DNA from: Syngnathus acus
Lineage: Eukaryota; Chordata; Actinopteri; Syngnathiformes; Syngnathidae
DNA length: 64,000 bases
Assembly: GCF_901709675.1 (NCBI RefSeq)
Contig: NC_051090.1
Location: forward strand, 2,663,342 to 2,727,341
Direction of reading: 5' to 3'
The notes under the pieces are model-generated. The model saw nothing but the letters and a program-made list of their open reading frames with translations, did no database searches and was not told the DNA's origin. Numbering within the stretch: the first letter of the stretch is position 1; each line of letters begins with the position of its first letter. Both the position numbers and the translations under genes were made by a program. Positions 11,933-38,768 of the stretch are shown here, in pieces.

Positions 11933-11967
11933 AGTTTACCTTTAGCCAGCGCGGCTAAAGGTAAACT
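11933..11967. repeat. Perfect 15-bp inverted repeat with 5-base loop
   Basis: Arms AGTTTACCTTTAGCC (11933-11947) and GGCTAAAGGTAAACT (11953-11967) are exact reverse complements around loop AGCGC. Confidence 0.95.
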
Positions 11968-13271
11968 TGACTAGCATTACATCATCAGACATATCAACAA
12001 CAGACGTGCTGGAGATGTATTGATTATTTTGTGTGAATTTAATTTCAGTAAATAGATTAAATTTGACTATGCACAGTGAATATCAACACTGTGTTACGTT
12101 AATTATGAACAGTTCAAAATAGCAGTCAATGTTGTTTATTTGAACCCTTATTCATCCAGGTAAGCAAATTGAGAACAGCTTTTCATTTGCAATGATGATA
12201 TGGCTGCAGTTAGCACATAATGTTATATAATAATCATGGACAATGTTTTGCAATTTATTTACCTTGATCTCGTTTTTGTAAATACGAAAGAAACTTGCCA
12301 TTGGAACATGCGTCTGGTGCTTAGAGTACTCACATTTTGTACTCAAATAGAACTCATAGTACTCATTCAACTTTGGTACTAAGAAGAAATAAGTACAAAG
12401 TGTGAAAGGTACACAAGTCGAAATTAAAAATGTATTTCGTATTTTGTATACAGTACAGTGAGCCCGACATATTTGGTATTCAAGGATACCCAGGGAGGTA
12501 CAGCTCTTTTTTTTAGATCAGGCCAAAGCTATGTCTAATATAAAAATGTGATGACAATGTTAAACTGAAGAGTGTCGCTTCATTTTGTCCAATTGTAAAA
12601 GTGCTTTGCTGGCACAAAATTGGAAATAATTAAATGAATAAAATAATCTGCCGGTTTTAAATGAGCTAATATCGGTGGATTAAATCGGCTGGAAGTAAAC
12701 TGTACAGGTATTTGTGTTCAATTGTCGAGGAAAATGAAAAAGTGTTTACAAAACAATTACTAGTACAGTTTGTATTTCTACTTTGTTGACTACTTGTTAT
12801 GATTTGAGTATGACACGACCCACCACTGAATGTAACTAAGCACTGAAACTTACAAATTCATAGTTACTGTTAGCATTGTGTTGACAGAATGATCTGGTAA
12901 TATAATAATGCTCTTATTTGGTTTGTGGGAGATTAGCAGCACTGTAGTGTAAAGACCCGCTAAGAGGCTTGAGGCTTTCTATTTATCGGGACAACCTCAC
13001 CCCAGGCAGGGACAACCCAATATCCCGTCTGAAATGATATGAGAAGATTTAGCTCTGTTTTGATTTTAATGATGTATAGTGTATTATACAATGGGAGTTT
13101 AATTGATTATTTTATTGTATTGTATTCTATTGTACTGATTAAATTTAATTGAGACTGTAAAATGAGGGTAGCTTTGCTAATAGACACACTCTATTCCAGT
13201 AAACAAATGACATTTTATTTGTTTAAAAAAAAAAGATAAAATTATAAAGCTATTTGTATGAATTTTTTATT

Positions 13272-13403
13272 TGGATAAATAAATGAACAAATAAATAATC
13301 AGAAACCCAAATAAACAAAAATAAATAAATGAATGAATAAATAATGAAAAAATGAATAATTAAACGAATAAATAAATAGACAGACAAATAAATAAATACA
13401 TAA
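13272..13403. repeat. Degenerate (AAAT)n microsatellite
   Basis: About 130 bases made mostly of AAATA, AATG and AAAC units. Confidence 0.85.
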
Positions 13404-16179
13404 GATTTAGGACCAGTTCTAGTTACTCATTGAACAATAAAAAATTCATCCATTTTTGTTTGTTTGTTGAATGTGGCACCTACCTGGTCATGCATGTAAG
13501 TCCGCTACATCAGAAGAGACCCCAATGAGACCACCACCGTCCGCATCCATCCATCCTTCCTCAAACCACCGTCTGCCCCTCACGTGTACGACAAATTTTA
13601 GACCAATAAATAATTCCCCATGGCTCGCTCCTCTGTCTACGAGATCTAAAGAGGTGCACGCCGCCTGGACAGCCAGACGAGCGGGCTGTGAGGATGAGGA
13701 TGAAGAGGAGAGGTTCAGCCGGGAGATCAGATCAGGAAAGAGGGAGGAGTCATCTGTCCAGGCTATGAGATGATTAAAACCCCCAATAAAAACACAATAT
13801 AATCAGTCAATTTAGTCTCTCATTATGACTCAATTTTCCTTCTGGTAAAATGATTTTGAGTTTTTTTTCCTTGGAATTTTACAACTTTGTTTACGTTGAC
13901 AACATATTATCATAATATGGCTACAAGAACCATTTTGTCTGATATTTTGATTCAAATTTGAGCATCTCTGGTCAATTTGTCCCAGTCGAACAATTACTAT
14001 CATAACGAGCAACTCATTAGCATATCAGTGTCCCGCCCAGCTCACTCATCACCCCCGTGAGGTTAAAAAAGAATCCCTTGGCAATAAACAGAGGCCTGCC
14101 TCTAATCCTGCTTTAGTGTGGAGAATCTATTTCAGCCATTTAAAGCCCCCTGATAGTCGCTTGGTCAACTTTTCCATTCAATATTCTCAACTTTTGTGTC
14201 AACATATTGTCCAACTATGAAATCAAACTTTTTGTACATATTGTTCCATTCACTTTTGTTTTCCATGAGTGTAAAACATACTCTATTAGGGAAACAAACA
14301 CGACTATGGAAAATTCAAATTCTTTACCTTCAAAATACATCACAAAAAAAAAACACAAGCATGGAGGAGTCATTATATTGATGAAGCAGCGTGGCTAATC
14401 TCATTTTAACTATTATGGCGACCAATTGGCCTCTCCCCTGTACCCTCAACCACCCTCTCCAAACCTCATTAGTTTTAGGCCTGCCTCCAGCTGCATGGAG
14501 ATCCATTCAAAGCCTCTTTACTCATCATACCACGTGCTCATTAATGCTTTCTCAATGTGTTGCGGCAGCAACGGCGCACCCCCCCTCCCCCAGATCCTCC
14601 CTGTGCCCGGTGCAATTACAGCCCCTTGGTTCCTTTTTGTTTCATTCATCAACTGTTTGACAATAGGCAGCAAATAGACATTTAATTAGTCTAAAATGGA
14701 GGTTATTACAAGTGAGACGACACAAAACAGACCCCGCCACATAAAAAATGTATAAAGAGGAGGTTGTATCACATTTTATTTTCAATCATCATGTCAGATG
14801 CTCCTGATTGGCAGAAGGGCCATCAACATGGACGCTAAAGCAGCCCTAATAATGACTGTGAGTCATTCCAATCACTGCTGACAAAAGTCAAGATTCATCC
14901 AGCCAGTCAATGGTGTGTAATCAGGCTACTTCAACATAGAAATTAAAGCGTGGGCAAGAATGGCAGTGATGATATAAACCAAACACTTTGAATCATGATC
15001 GAGGAAACAATAGCGTGCTCTAAAATTGCTTCCATGTATGAAGTCTTTGTTTTTGTTGTGGAAAACTAACCTTTGCATCTGCTTATCAAAGTGGTGATAA
15101 TTAGTGGTTATCTTTAGTGTGCTTTTCATTTCACTGGCATGTACTATTAGTCATTACGGTGGTCAATAAAGTTGGTTTAGTGCAAATAAACCTTCTTCCC
15201 AAATAGACAATAACCAGATGACCCCATTGAGGTTTTTTTTTTTTTAATTGTATGATGGCAAATACGAGAGTGCGTCAATGACATTCATTGAACAAGGTTT
15301 GTCTAAGTGTTATCAATTGAGTGTAAATATTTAACCACGATTGTAGTTTCATTTTCTATTTATCATTTACAACAATGATTCACTGCCTTTCCGAATCTGT
15401 TGTCGTAGATGTACGTCAGATATTGTGCAGGCATGAAATCCTCTTCTCCCGCCATGTGTTGAGAAAATATATATTTTCCTGACTTGTTTTGGACATTTTT
15501 AGAGCATGTTCTCATGTCAGGACACTCATTATAGGTCAGTTTAGTGGTTTGGGGTTTTTGTTGCTATAGATATTGCATAGCAAAACAGTGCAACATGAAA
15601 CCACCACTTAGGTTATTGCTGCTTTATGCGATGGTGTCTGACTTTCCCCCCCCCCCCCCTTAAAAAAGTGAGAAAAAAGATTTTGTTTTGATGACTACTT
15701 TTCCAGAATTTGGCAAATTCACTTGACATTCCTGCTCAGGCAAATGACATCAAGGAATGTGAATTTACTAAAACAATAATGGTTAGGAAAATCAACATCT
15801 TATTATATGAGTTGAATTACCTAATTATATTTTTGTCTAATTTGGATATACAATAATAATGGTCATTAATTTGCTTTAATATAGGCTAGAAAAAAATAAG
15901 CCATCAAATGTATTTTTTTACAGATTTCTTTGAAGAATTTTCGAATTAAAAGTATGAATCCTTAAGAATTACGTTCACGTTTAAATATTTTTGTTTAAAC
16001 AAGAAATTGTTGTACTGATAATAGATAAAACAAGTCGCTTTTATTTCTTTTAGTAAATAACTGTTTTTTTTCATTTCTTTTAAATAGTGTAAACAATGAT
16101 TATTTTCATTGATGAAAGAAATGGTTTTACATAATTCGACTAAACGTTTGTCCCACGCGTGCCCTTGAGCCCCTCCAAA

Positions 16180-16195
16180 CCAGCAGGGGGCAGCA
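16180..16195 (+). promoter_or_regulatory. CTCF-like motif in the tmem131 promoter
   Basis: CCAGCAGGGGGCAGCA, a near-ideal match to the vertebrate CTCF core, 260 bases upstream of the tmem131 start codon. Confidence 0.5.
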
Positions 16196-16455
16196 CCCGC
16201 CAGTCCACGTCACAGTGAACGTTTCGTTTGCACCTTTGAAACGTCACCCCTGCAATAGAAGAAGAAAGCCCTGTAGCCAGAGAGGAGAGGCTAGTGTACG
16301 TCCACAACTGTACGCTTAGCAGCACTCACCGCGACGACGGCTATGATTGACAGAGTCCGAGGAACTTTCCACGGGCAGGTCCTCACTCTCGCACGGTTGT
16401 CCCAGCTGAAGTGAAAAAAGAGAAGAACGTAGAGCTGTCTCGGCTACTGGGAGGC

Positions 16456-30364
<13,909 letters not shown>

Positions 30365-31034
30365 AAATGGCACTTAAAGGCGGCCAGCCGATCAGAAATT
30401 TTTCTCGTGTGACGGGAAGGATTTAAATCATTCACCTTCCTTTTTGTGTTGGATTTCCCACTGCTTTTTACTCACGGGGGCTGACACTTTTATTTCTTTT
30501 AACAGAGGCGCAGCTCCTCTGCCCCTCTAAAATGAGATGTGACGGGCTGGTACTGAATTTCAGTATTAAAAAAAGTAACATTTTTCAGAGTTTTATTACA
30601 ATTGGTTTAAACGGACTTTCAGTCAAGCGCACTAATTTGACAGCAACCTTGACTACAATTGGACATTTCAAGAAATGTTTTCCCCCGTTTTAAAAGTCCA
30701 AAAAGTACTTCAGTTTGAATTATACCAGGCCTCTATTTGTCACCAAATTCCAATAAAGGATTTCAGCACAATTTTCTTTTTGGGTCTCAGGATTTACTGA
30801 TTTGCAGTGATTGTGCATTATTTTTTTGCTGTCATTTGTCTAGAATGAACTTAGATGTCCAAGTTGAAGGTACATTTACTGTTTTTTAAACTCTCTGTAT
30901 TATTCTGCCCCTTGGTGGCAAAGGTACACAAAAGTACCACCACAATGTCCATACCAAAAAAGCAAAAATTACTTGGTTTTATACAGTACGGTATTGACAT
31001 TTTCTTCTAATGTATTGATTATTCGTTGAATTAA
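30365..31034. other. Convergent 3' region of tmem131 and the nucleoside hydrolase gene
   Basis: No coding signal. It carries the tmem131 AATAAA (30752-30757) and a minus-strand AATAAA at 30592-30597 that could serve the hydrolase gene, so the two 3' UTRs may overlap. Confidence 0.5.
30752..30757 (+). terminator. tmem131 polyadenylation signal
   Basis: AATAAA 388 bases past the stop codon, followed by T-rich sequence. Confidence 0.6.
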
Positions 31035-32700
31035 TCAGGGTGTTTCTTTTCCAGCGTGCGGGCTCCCTGAGGGATGCCCGACCGACTTGAGCAGCATCTG
31101 CGCCAATTTGTCCTTGTGGCATTTGGTGAATACGGTCACGCTGTGCTGCTTGTTGAGCCTGCCCACACGGTCCAGCACCATCATGCCGCGACACACGGTG
31201 CCCTGTAGCTCCACTCGCACCGGACAGCGCACGCTCTCGGCCACCACGTCGGCGTCCACGCAGGCCGCCACCGCGTACGAGTCATAGGAGACGAAGCCTG
31301 GCTCGAAGTAACCGCCACGCTGCTTGTTTCGGATCTCCGGGGAGAAGGCCCAGCAGCGGGATGTGATGGTCTTCATAAAGCGGGACGCTGCTGTGTCCTG
31401 GCTCGTCAGCTCCTCAAAGAATTCCTTCATGAAAGAAAATAACTCGGGCAAGTCATAAATGGGTGAGGCAAAATTTGTATTTTTCTCGAAATATTTCGTA
31501 GAGACTAATTTTTGTAAGAGCCAACAAATTGAGTTTTTTAAGACTAGCACGTCTTACCCACGACAAAACGTTCTTGCAGGCGTATTCATACGTCGCCAAG
31601 TAGGTAGGGCATAAGTACTCCTCTAGAACCAAGTAAGCAGCTTCTGGGTCCATGGCGAAGTTGAACTCTGCACACAGGGACACGTTTCCTTTGCCTGCAT
31701 TCATTCACACAGAAACACAAAAAAAGTGAATTTATGGCTCCCAGGTCCACAAGTCCAGTATTGACGTTTTAGGGTGCTTTCAGGACACCAGACATGTTTT
31801 ATCATGTTTGTTTGGTAGATAGGTGAGACAGCCTGGTTTTATTTTTCCTCACCACCATTGTTGATCAACCTGTAGGGACAACTAGGTGAGTCTTGTTGAA
31901 GAAGGCCCTTAAATATTGGATTACCTTCCATGTTGCCGCCCATGATATAAAGTTCTTTCAGCTTTCCAGGGAAGCTTGGGTCCATCTTAACAGCCAGCGC
32001 CAGGTTGGTGAGGGGACCCAGGGCCACCAGTGTCACCTGCGGCAGCCAAGCCACACTTGATGCCAATAACTGAGGTCAAAGACGGGGCTGCGCATACTCA
32101 CCTGTTTGGGATTCTCGGCCACCAGGCGAAGCATGGCGTTCACCGCGTGTTCCTTCTGAATTTTCTCCTCCCATCGGGGCGCTCTATTCTCCAAAACGTC
32201 CCCGAGGCCATCTGTGCCAAAGTGGTCATGTGCGGAGGCGGTGGTTCCGAGCAGGGGCCCGGCGGAGCCTCGGAACACCGGGATCTCCTGGGTGAAAAAC
32301 TGCATGAGGCTGACAAGAACTTGTGAGATGTTCCAAGACATTTCCCTGCCAACCACCCAAACCAGCTATTGTCTATTCTTGACAACCACCTCCCAAATAA
32401 CCACCGTTAAAACTAAACTGTAAATGGTTAAATGCATGCATGACTCAGCACTTTGCAAGCTTTCTTTAAAATGTTTTTCTGCATCCATCCATTAATCCAG
32501 TATAAATCCGATTTTACCTGCTCGCGCTGCGCCACTTCAAACACCTTCAATACATTCTGGCACACGTCGTCCACGGATGCGTTGCCAAATACGCAGGTGG
32601 CTGCCAGGACGCGGACGTGCGTCGCTGCCAATGCCACTAGGATGGCCTGGGCGTCGTCGATTCCGCAGTCCGTGTCGATGACGAGAAGTTTCTGGGACAT
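31035..32700 (-). CDS. Inosine-uridine-preferring nucleoside hydrolase family protein
   Basis: Hydrolyses the N-glycosidic bond of nucleosides to free base and ribose (purine/pyrimidine salvage); probably cytosolic, with no signal peptide. Exons on minus: 32518-32700, 32102-32299, 31925-32036, 31558-31694, 31035-31424; 1020 bases, 339 residues, all in phase, normal for the family. Family marks: N-terminal DTDCGIDDAQAI (canonical DTDPGIDDA, calcium-binding aspartates kept, Pro replaced by Cys), FGNASVDDVCQN, ALGPLTNLALA and MGGN. Near the C-terminus SYDSYAVAACVD stands where many members have HDPxAVA, so the Asp is kept but the catalytic-type His is Tyr. The family is absent from mammals but known in fish. 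Divergent with bivm, sharing about 870 bp of promoter region. Substrate is not predictable. Confidence 0.87.
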
Positions 32701-32900
32701 CTTTGCTTAAATATGACTTTCCAAGCGGACAAGTCCCACTTTTCCGAGTGGAGTTTGAACTTTCCACAGGAGGCGAGACCGCAGTCTCGTTTGATTGGCT
32801 CGTAGTGGCAGAATCATCCCAATGAGTGGAATATGGCAGAGCTATTAAATCGTCAAAATGTTGCTAACTACTTGAAAAACAAACGTGCTATTAATAACTT

Positions 32901-32984
32901 AGTCCGTTAACCTTAATCACCGCGTGGGTGTATTTGTAATACAGTCCGTTAACCTTAATCACCGCGTGGGTGTATTTGTAATAC
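32901..32984. repeat. 42-bp exact tandem duplication
   Basis: Copies 32901-32942 and 32943-32984 are identical (start AGTCCGTTAACC, end TTTGTAATAC), in the shared promoter. Confidence 0.95.
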
Positions 32985-33052
32985 AGTCCTTTCTTTGGTT
33001 AAAATCTTGAAGACCCCTATTTCCGATAATGGTTCTTTCCGGTTCGGCTAAT

Positions 33053-33060
33053 CCGGAAGT
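33053..33060 (+). promoter_or_regulatory. ETS/GABP-type site upstream of bivm
   Basis: CCGGAAGT, typical of TATA-less housekeeping promoters, about 200 bases before the end of the putative 5' UTR exon. Confidence 0.4.
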
Positions 33061-33495
33061 AAACGGCATCGAGCGTTAATTGACTTGACGTCTAAGCAAG
33101 CTAATGCTAAGGTGCTAATGTTATCACAGCTCTTTTTTTTTTTTTAATTTAAACGCTAAAAAGTAACCTTATAAGAGTACTATTTATAGTGGACGTAGCA
33201 AAGCTGCACCTGCACCTGCACCTGCTTTCCAAACTGATGTATAGCCTGCTGCCTTCATCGAATCCTCAGGTAAAATGGGGTCCTTTGTAGTTGTGTTCCT
33301 ATGAATATTGTTTTTGTTTTTTTTGTATTTATTGCGCAGCGTATGTCTCGCTCAATGGAATGTACGACATATGTTAACATTGCAGTTGAATATAAGGAAA
33401 CGATGTAAACGATTCAATTGAAGTGCATTGCCCATAATTGTTGATTTTTTTTCTTGGCAAAACAGTGTTAAGGAAATTTTTACCAAAAGCAATAT

Positions 33496-33565
33496 GAAAA
33501 AATAACTCAATGTTTTCTCAGGAGGAATCTGAAAAAATAACTGTCAATGTTTTCTCAGGAGAAGT
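33496..33565. repeat. Duplicated splice-acceptor segment before bivm coding exon 1
   Basis: About 37 bases are repeated in tandem. Both copies end TCAATGTTTTCTCAGGAG, giving acceptors after 33521 and after 33558. Both lie in the 5' UTR, so the protein is unaffected. Confidence 0.85.
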
Positions 33566-33574
33566 GAGTCATCC

Positions 33575-35692
<2,118 letters not shown>

Positions 35693-35806
35693 CGAACTGA
35701 TGGCTAAAACGATTTCCTCTGGCAAAAAAATACATATTTGGAAGTTCATGAACGCGAATGACATTGAATTCATACATAACAAATACTAGTTAGATGCAGT
35801 GCTTAA

Positions 35807-35812
35807 TTTATT
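35807..35812 (-). terminator. Homocysteine methyltransferase polyadenylation signal
   Basis: Minus-strand AATAAA about 100 bases past the stop at 35910. With bivm's signal at 35874 the two 3' ends would overlap by tens of bases. Confidence 0.45.
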
Positions 35813-35873
35813 CTTTGTACAAACCAGATAGATGTCCCGCCCAAAACAGTTTGTGTTTGCGTTTCCCCGATTA

Positions 35874-35879
35874 ATTAAA
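35874..35879 (+). terminator. bivm polyadenylation signal (variant)
   Basis: ATTAAA 182 bases past the stop codon, just before the end of the convergent methyltransferase gene. Confidence 0.4.
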
Positions 35880-35909
35880 AACGATACATTTGAAATGATA
35901 TTTTTAGTG

Positions 35910-37906
35910 TTAGATTTCCAAGTCCGCTTCCTTCTCCATTGGGTGTAAGTGTCGTCTCAGCTCGCCAATTTCTTCTGGACGAATGCGGCAGCAACCACCT
36001 GACCGGACAGAAACATTTTAACGATGTGAATGTCAAATTTCATCCAGTTCTGTGGTGAAAAAGTTTTTTCTTATGTAGTGATTTGATAGTGAAGTCAGTG
36101 TGTAAATAAACATTCTATATAATCATTTTACAGTTAGGCTGCATATTTTTATTACATCTTCACATTGACGACAAAAATAAGATATCATGACCTCCAACGT
36201 GAAATGGTTTTATTCAGATGTGTAATTTCCGAAGTAAAAATTGTAACCTTACCGATCAAAGCAGCCCCTTGCTTGATCCAAGTGTCACTTAGAGCCGGTA
36301 AAGTCGCTGATGTTTTCCCTGAGCTGTGCCATCTTAACCAAAACGTACAAATCCAAAATTGACTTGACAAATTAAGGCTGCGTCTACTTTTTAATGTCAA
36401 CCAGTGGCTGTTGTCAACTCACCCCCCGCTGAGCATCCCATCCTCGCCGCTGTTGGGGTACACCACCCATTTCAGATCGGGGCCCCTCAAGGCCGCGACG
36501 GAATCCAGTAGAGGTTCCACCAACTCCGGAGGACAACAGTTGACCCCGACAGCAAGCACCTGCGTGGACCTGCTCGCCACACGGACGCCGTCTAGCAGCG
36601 GGGTGCCGTCTGACAGATGCGCCCCGTCCTGACAGGAAGGTGGATTAATTTGCTTGACCCAATCGCGGTGATTGGTCTCATTACCTTGCAAGAGAAAGAA
36701 ATCCAGGCGTTGCAGTTTGGGAATTCCCGAAGCAGCTCGGCCAATGCTGCCGCCTCTTTGATGCTTGGGATGGTCTCCAAAGCGAGGACGTCTGCTCCCG
36801 CTGCTGCTAAACATTCCAGCTGAGGCCGATGCCAAGCTTTCAACTCCTTGGAATGCGGGGGATCAAGTTTAAAGATCTTTCTGTCGTCAAGTAAGGTAAG
36901 CCATTTTTTATGGCAGTTTACATAGGTTGTTAGAAACTATTCAAATGAATTTGATTTTGTTTTTCATACGGTCTGTATATGCATAGAACAATCATGACTA
37001 CAATGTTCTAAAATTGATAAAATTACCTTTTTACAAGTCATGATTTTCATTTTACATTTGGATGTGAGTAATCTTTAATAGGAGAATAACATGGGGCCAA
37101 GAATGAAGCCTTGAGGGACACCACAGCTTTTTTTTTTTTTTTTTTGCTATGCATCTCACCTCTACGCTCATTTTATCAGCGTATTTTCCACTGTACTCAG
37201 AGCCGTCACAAAGAAAGGCGCCGTAGGGTCCCACGGATGCCGCCACCGCCCTTGCCCGCTTTCCAGAACCAAAAGTCATCGCTGCGTCTACAGCAAGATG
37301 AAGCCCGGACGCCATCAATTCCCTGGCGGTATCTAAGCTGACTCCCAAGTGTTGGACGAAGCCTTGGATGCTAGCTTGGTAAGTGGCAGTGGTGATTACA
37401 TCTGCACCGTTCAGGAGGAAGCTGATGACGCATCACGTAGATGTCAACCAGTAGCAGAGTAATGCAGATGTATTCACGCTTAGACATACCTGTGATGAGC
37501 AGCTTTGATGGCTTGGGGGTTGGTGTGCAATAGCCTGGCACTCCATAATGGATCTCCCTAGACAATGCGGCAAAAGTCCAGCTTTCATGTTTGTTATTTA
37601 CTTTACATCTGCATTGTCACAATGAGTGGCAAAAAAAAATCTTAATACACAATTTAAATTTGTCATTTTTAATCTTTTCCATAAATTTGATAAAACAAAT
37701 ATTTAAAACAGAGGAAATTAATTAAGATATTTAATTATTTTCCCAGTTATTGTAGTATAGTCATAACTTGTAAATGACCATCCAAGTAGTACTTTGGTAT
37801 ATTGTACCTGTAAATGTGCACCTTGTGCCTCCAATTCTGTTGCTAATCCGCCGTCCAAGAGCAAAACTCTCTCATGGTCATCTCTCAGTCGAGCTCGTAA
37901 ATTCAT
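35910..37906 (-). CDS. Homocysteine S-methyltransferase (BHMT/MmuM-type)
   Basis: Zinc enzyme that methylates homocysteine to methionine using S-methylmethionine, SAM or a related donor; cytosolic. Exons on minus: 37808-37906, 37490-37557, 37160-37421, 36685-36846, 36423-36628, 36253-36323, 35910-35998; 957 bases, 318 residues, all in phase, the usual length. N-terminal LLLDGGLATELEAQG, then GDPLWSARLL, GADVITTATYQAS, ASVGPYGAFLCDGSEY and ADVLALETIPS are family blocks. Zinc ligands are the Cys of GVNCCPPE and the GGCC near the C-terminus. It resembles the MmuM/yeast Mht1-Sam4 branch more than true BHMT (short, no dimerisation arm), so no vertebrate symbol is given. The ATG at 37906 was chosen as the first in-frame Met before the conserved LLLDGG. 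Divergent with nme7. Confidence 0.87.
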
Positions 37907-38768
37907 TAAAAACAACGTTTACGTGAATCAAAAAATGTATAAAGTAGTTTCTGTTTTCTGTCAATGTTGTGCTTCCGGGTTCAATAGGTTCAAGTGTTGC
38001 GTTTAAAGTCACTTGAACATTTAACAACCCGGAGCATGATGACTTTTGCACGACCACAGAATCCCCACTAGATGTCGCTTTAAGATTGTCTGTGTCTTAA
38101 AACATTTCCAAATAGAAAATACGTAAAGCACTCTTGTTTTTATTCAATCCCACTTGCAATTTCCCGTTTTACCAACGTCTTACCAACGTCTTACCAACCT
38201 TACAAACTTCCCGGTAAAAGTCATTCACTCACCTATTCGACTGATCAATATCATATTTAAAGTTAAAGGGCGGACACTAGGCCACTGAGCTGGTGTTGTT
38301 ATGGTGAGCTACTGTATTTGGTGATCCACTTGATCCAAATCTTAGATTGGCTAGCTGTAAATTGTTTTAATATAAATAAACGCACTCATCTTTGTTGCCA
38401 GAATGCATTTTTAACTTGTTGTACAGTTACTATGGAAACTAATGACGCATTCAAAATTCTTCGGAAATTGTAACTTCAGTTTTTTTAATCTCCAAGTTTC
38501 AACCCACGAGGACGTATTAGGACAAAACATCTTGAGTCGTTATAAAAATAATTGTAATTTAAAATTGCTAAATATTGTTGACACTGACGTCTGGGGTCAA
38601 ATGTGTTTGGAAACTTTGTGACGAACCATTAAATATCAAGGGATTCATTTCTACTCCAACTTTACACTAGACCTGAAATGCACCACGAGCACAAACAACT
38701 AGCTAGCTAGATAGCGCGCTTGCTGAGCGTAACATTTGGGACTTGAGCACGTCGTTCAAGCCTAAATA
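37907..38768. promoter_or_regulatory. Divergent promoter region of methyltransferase and nme7
   Basis: Head-to-head starts at 37906 (-) and 38769 (+). A minus-strand ETS-type ACCCGGAAGC lies at 37971-37980, 65 bases upstream of the methyltransferase start. A short TTACCAACG repeat lies near 38170-38200. Nothing else recognisable. Confidence 0.45.

Larger units (their letters stand above)
11047..16455. other. Gene-free interval between cnga3 and tmem131 (5.4 kb)
   Basis: Head-to-head intergenic region. No exon with conserved coding could be recognised. Contents: a possible TATA and 5' UTR exon for cnga3 near 11420-11475, a perfect inverted repeat at 11933-11967, an AAAT-rich microsatellite at 13272-13403, a moderately GC-rich block at 14400-14680, and the tmem131 promoter with a CTCF-like site at 16180-16195. 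Short ORFs here show no protein similarity I recognise. Confidence 0.6.
32701..33574. promoter_or_regulatory. Divergent promoter region of nucleoside hydrolase and bivm
   Basis: Head-to-head start codons at 32700 (-) and 33575 (+). It contains a 42-bp tandem duplication, an ETS-type site CCGGAAGT at 33053-33060, a TGCACC mini-repeat near 33206-33225, a likely bivm 5' UTR exon ending at 33269 (CTCAG|gtaaaa), and two tandem acceptors for the first coding exon at 33521 and 33558. Confidence 0.55.

Noticed and set aside
13471-13773. 100-residue ORF between cnga3 and tmem131
   Set aside because: Low-complexity acidic end, no recognisable domain or splice partners.
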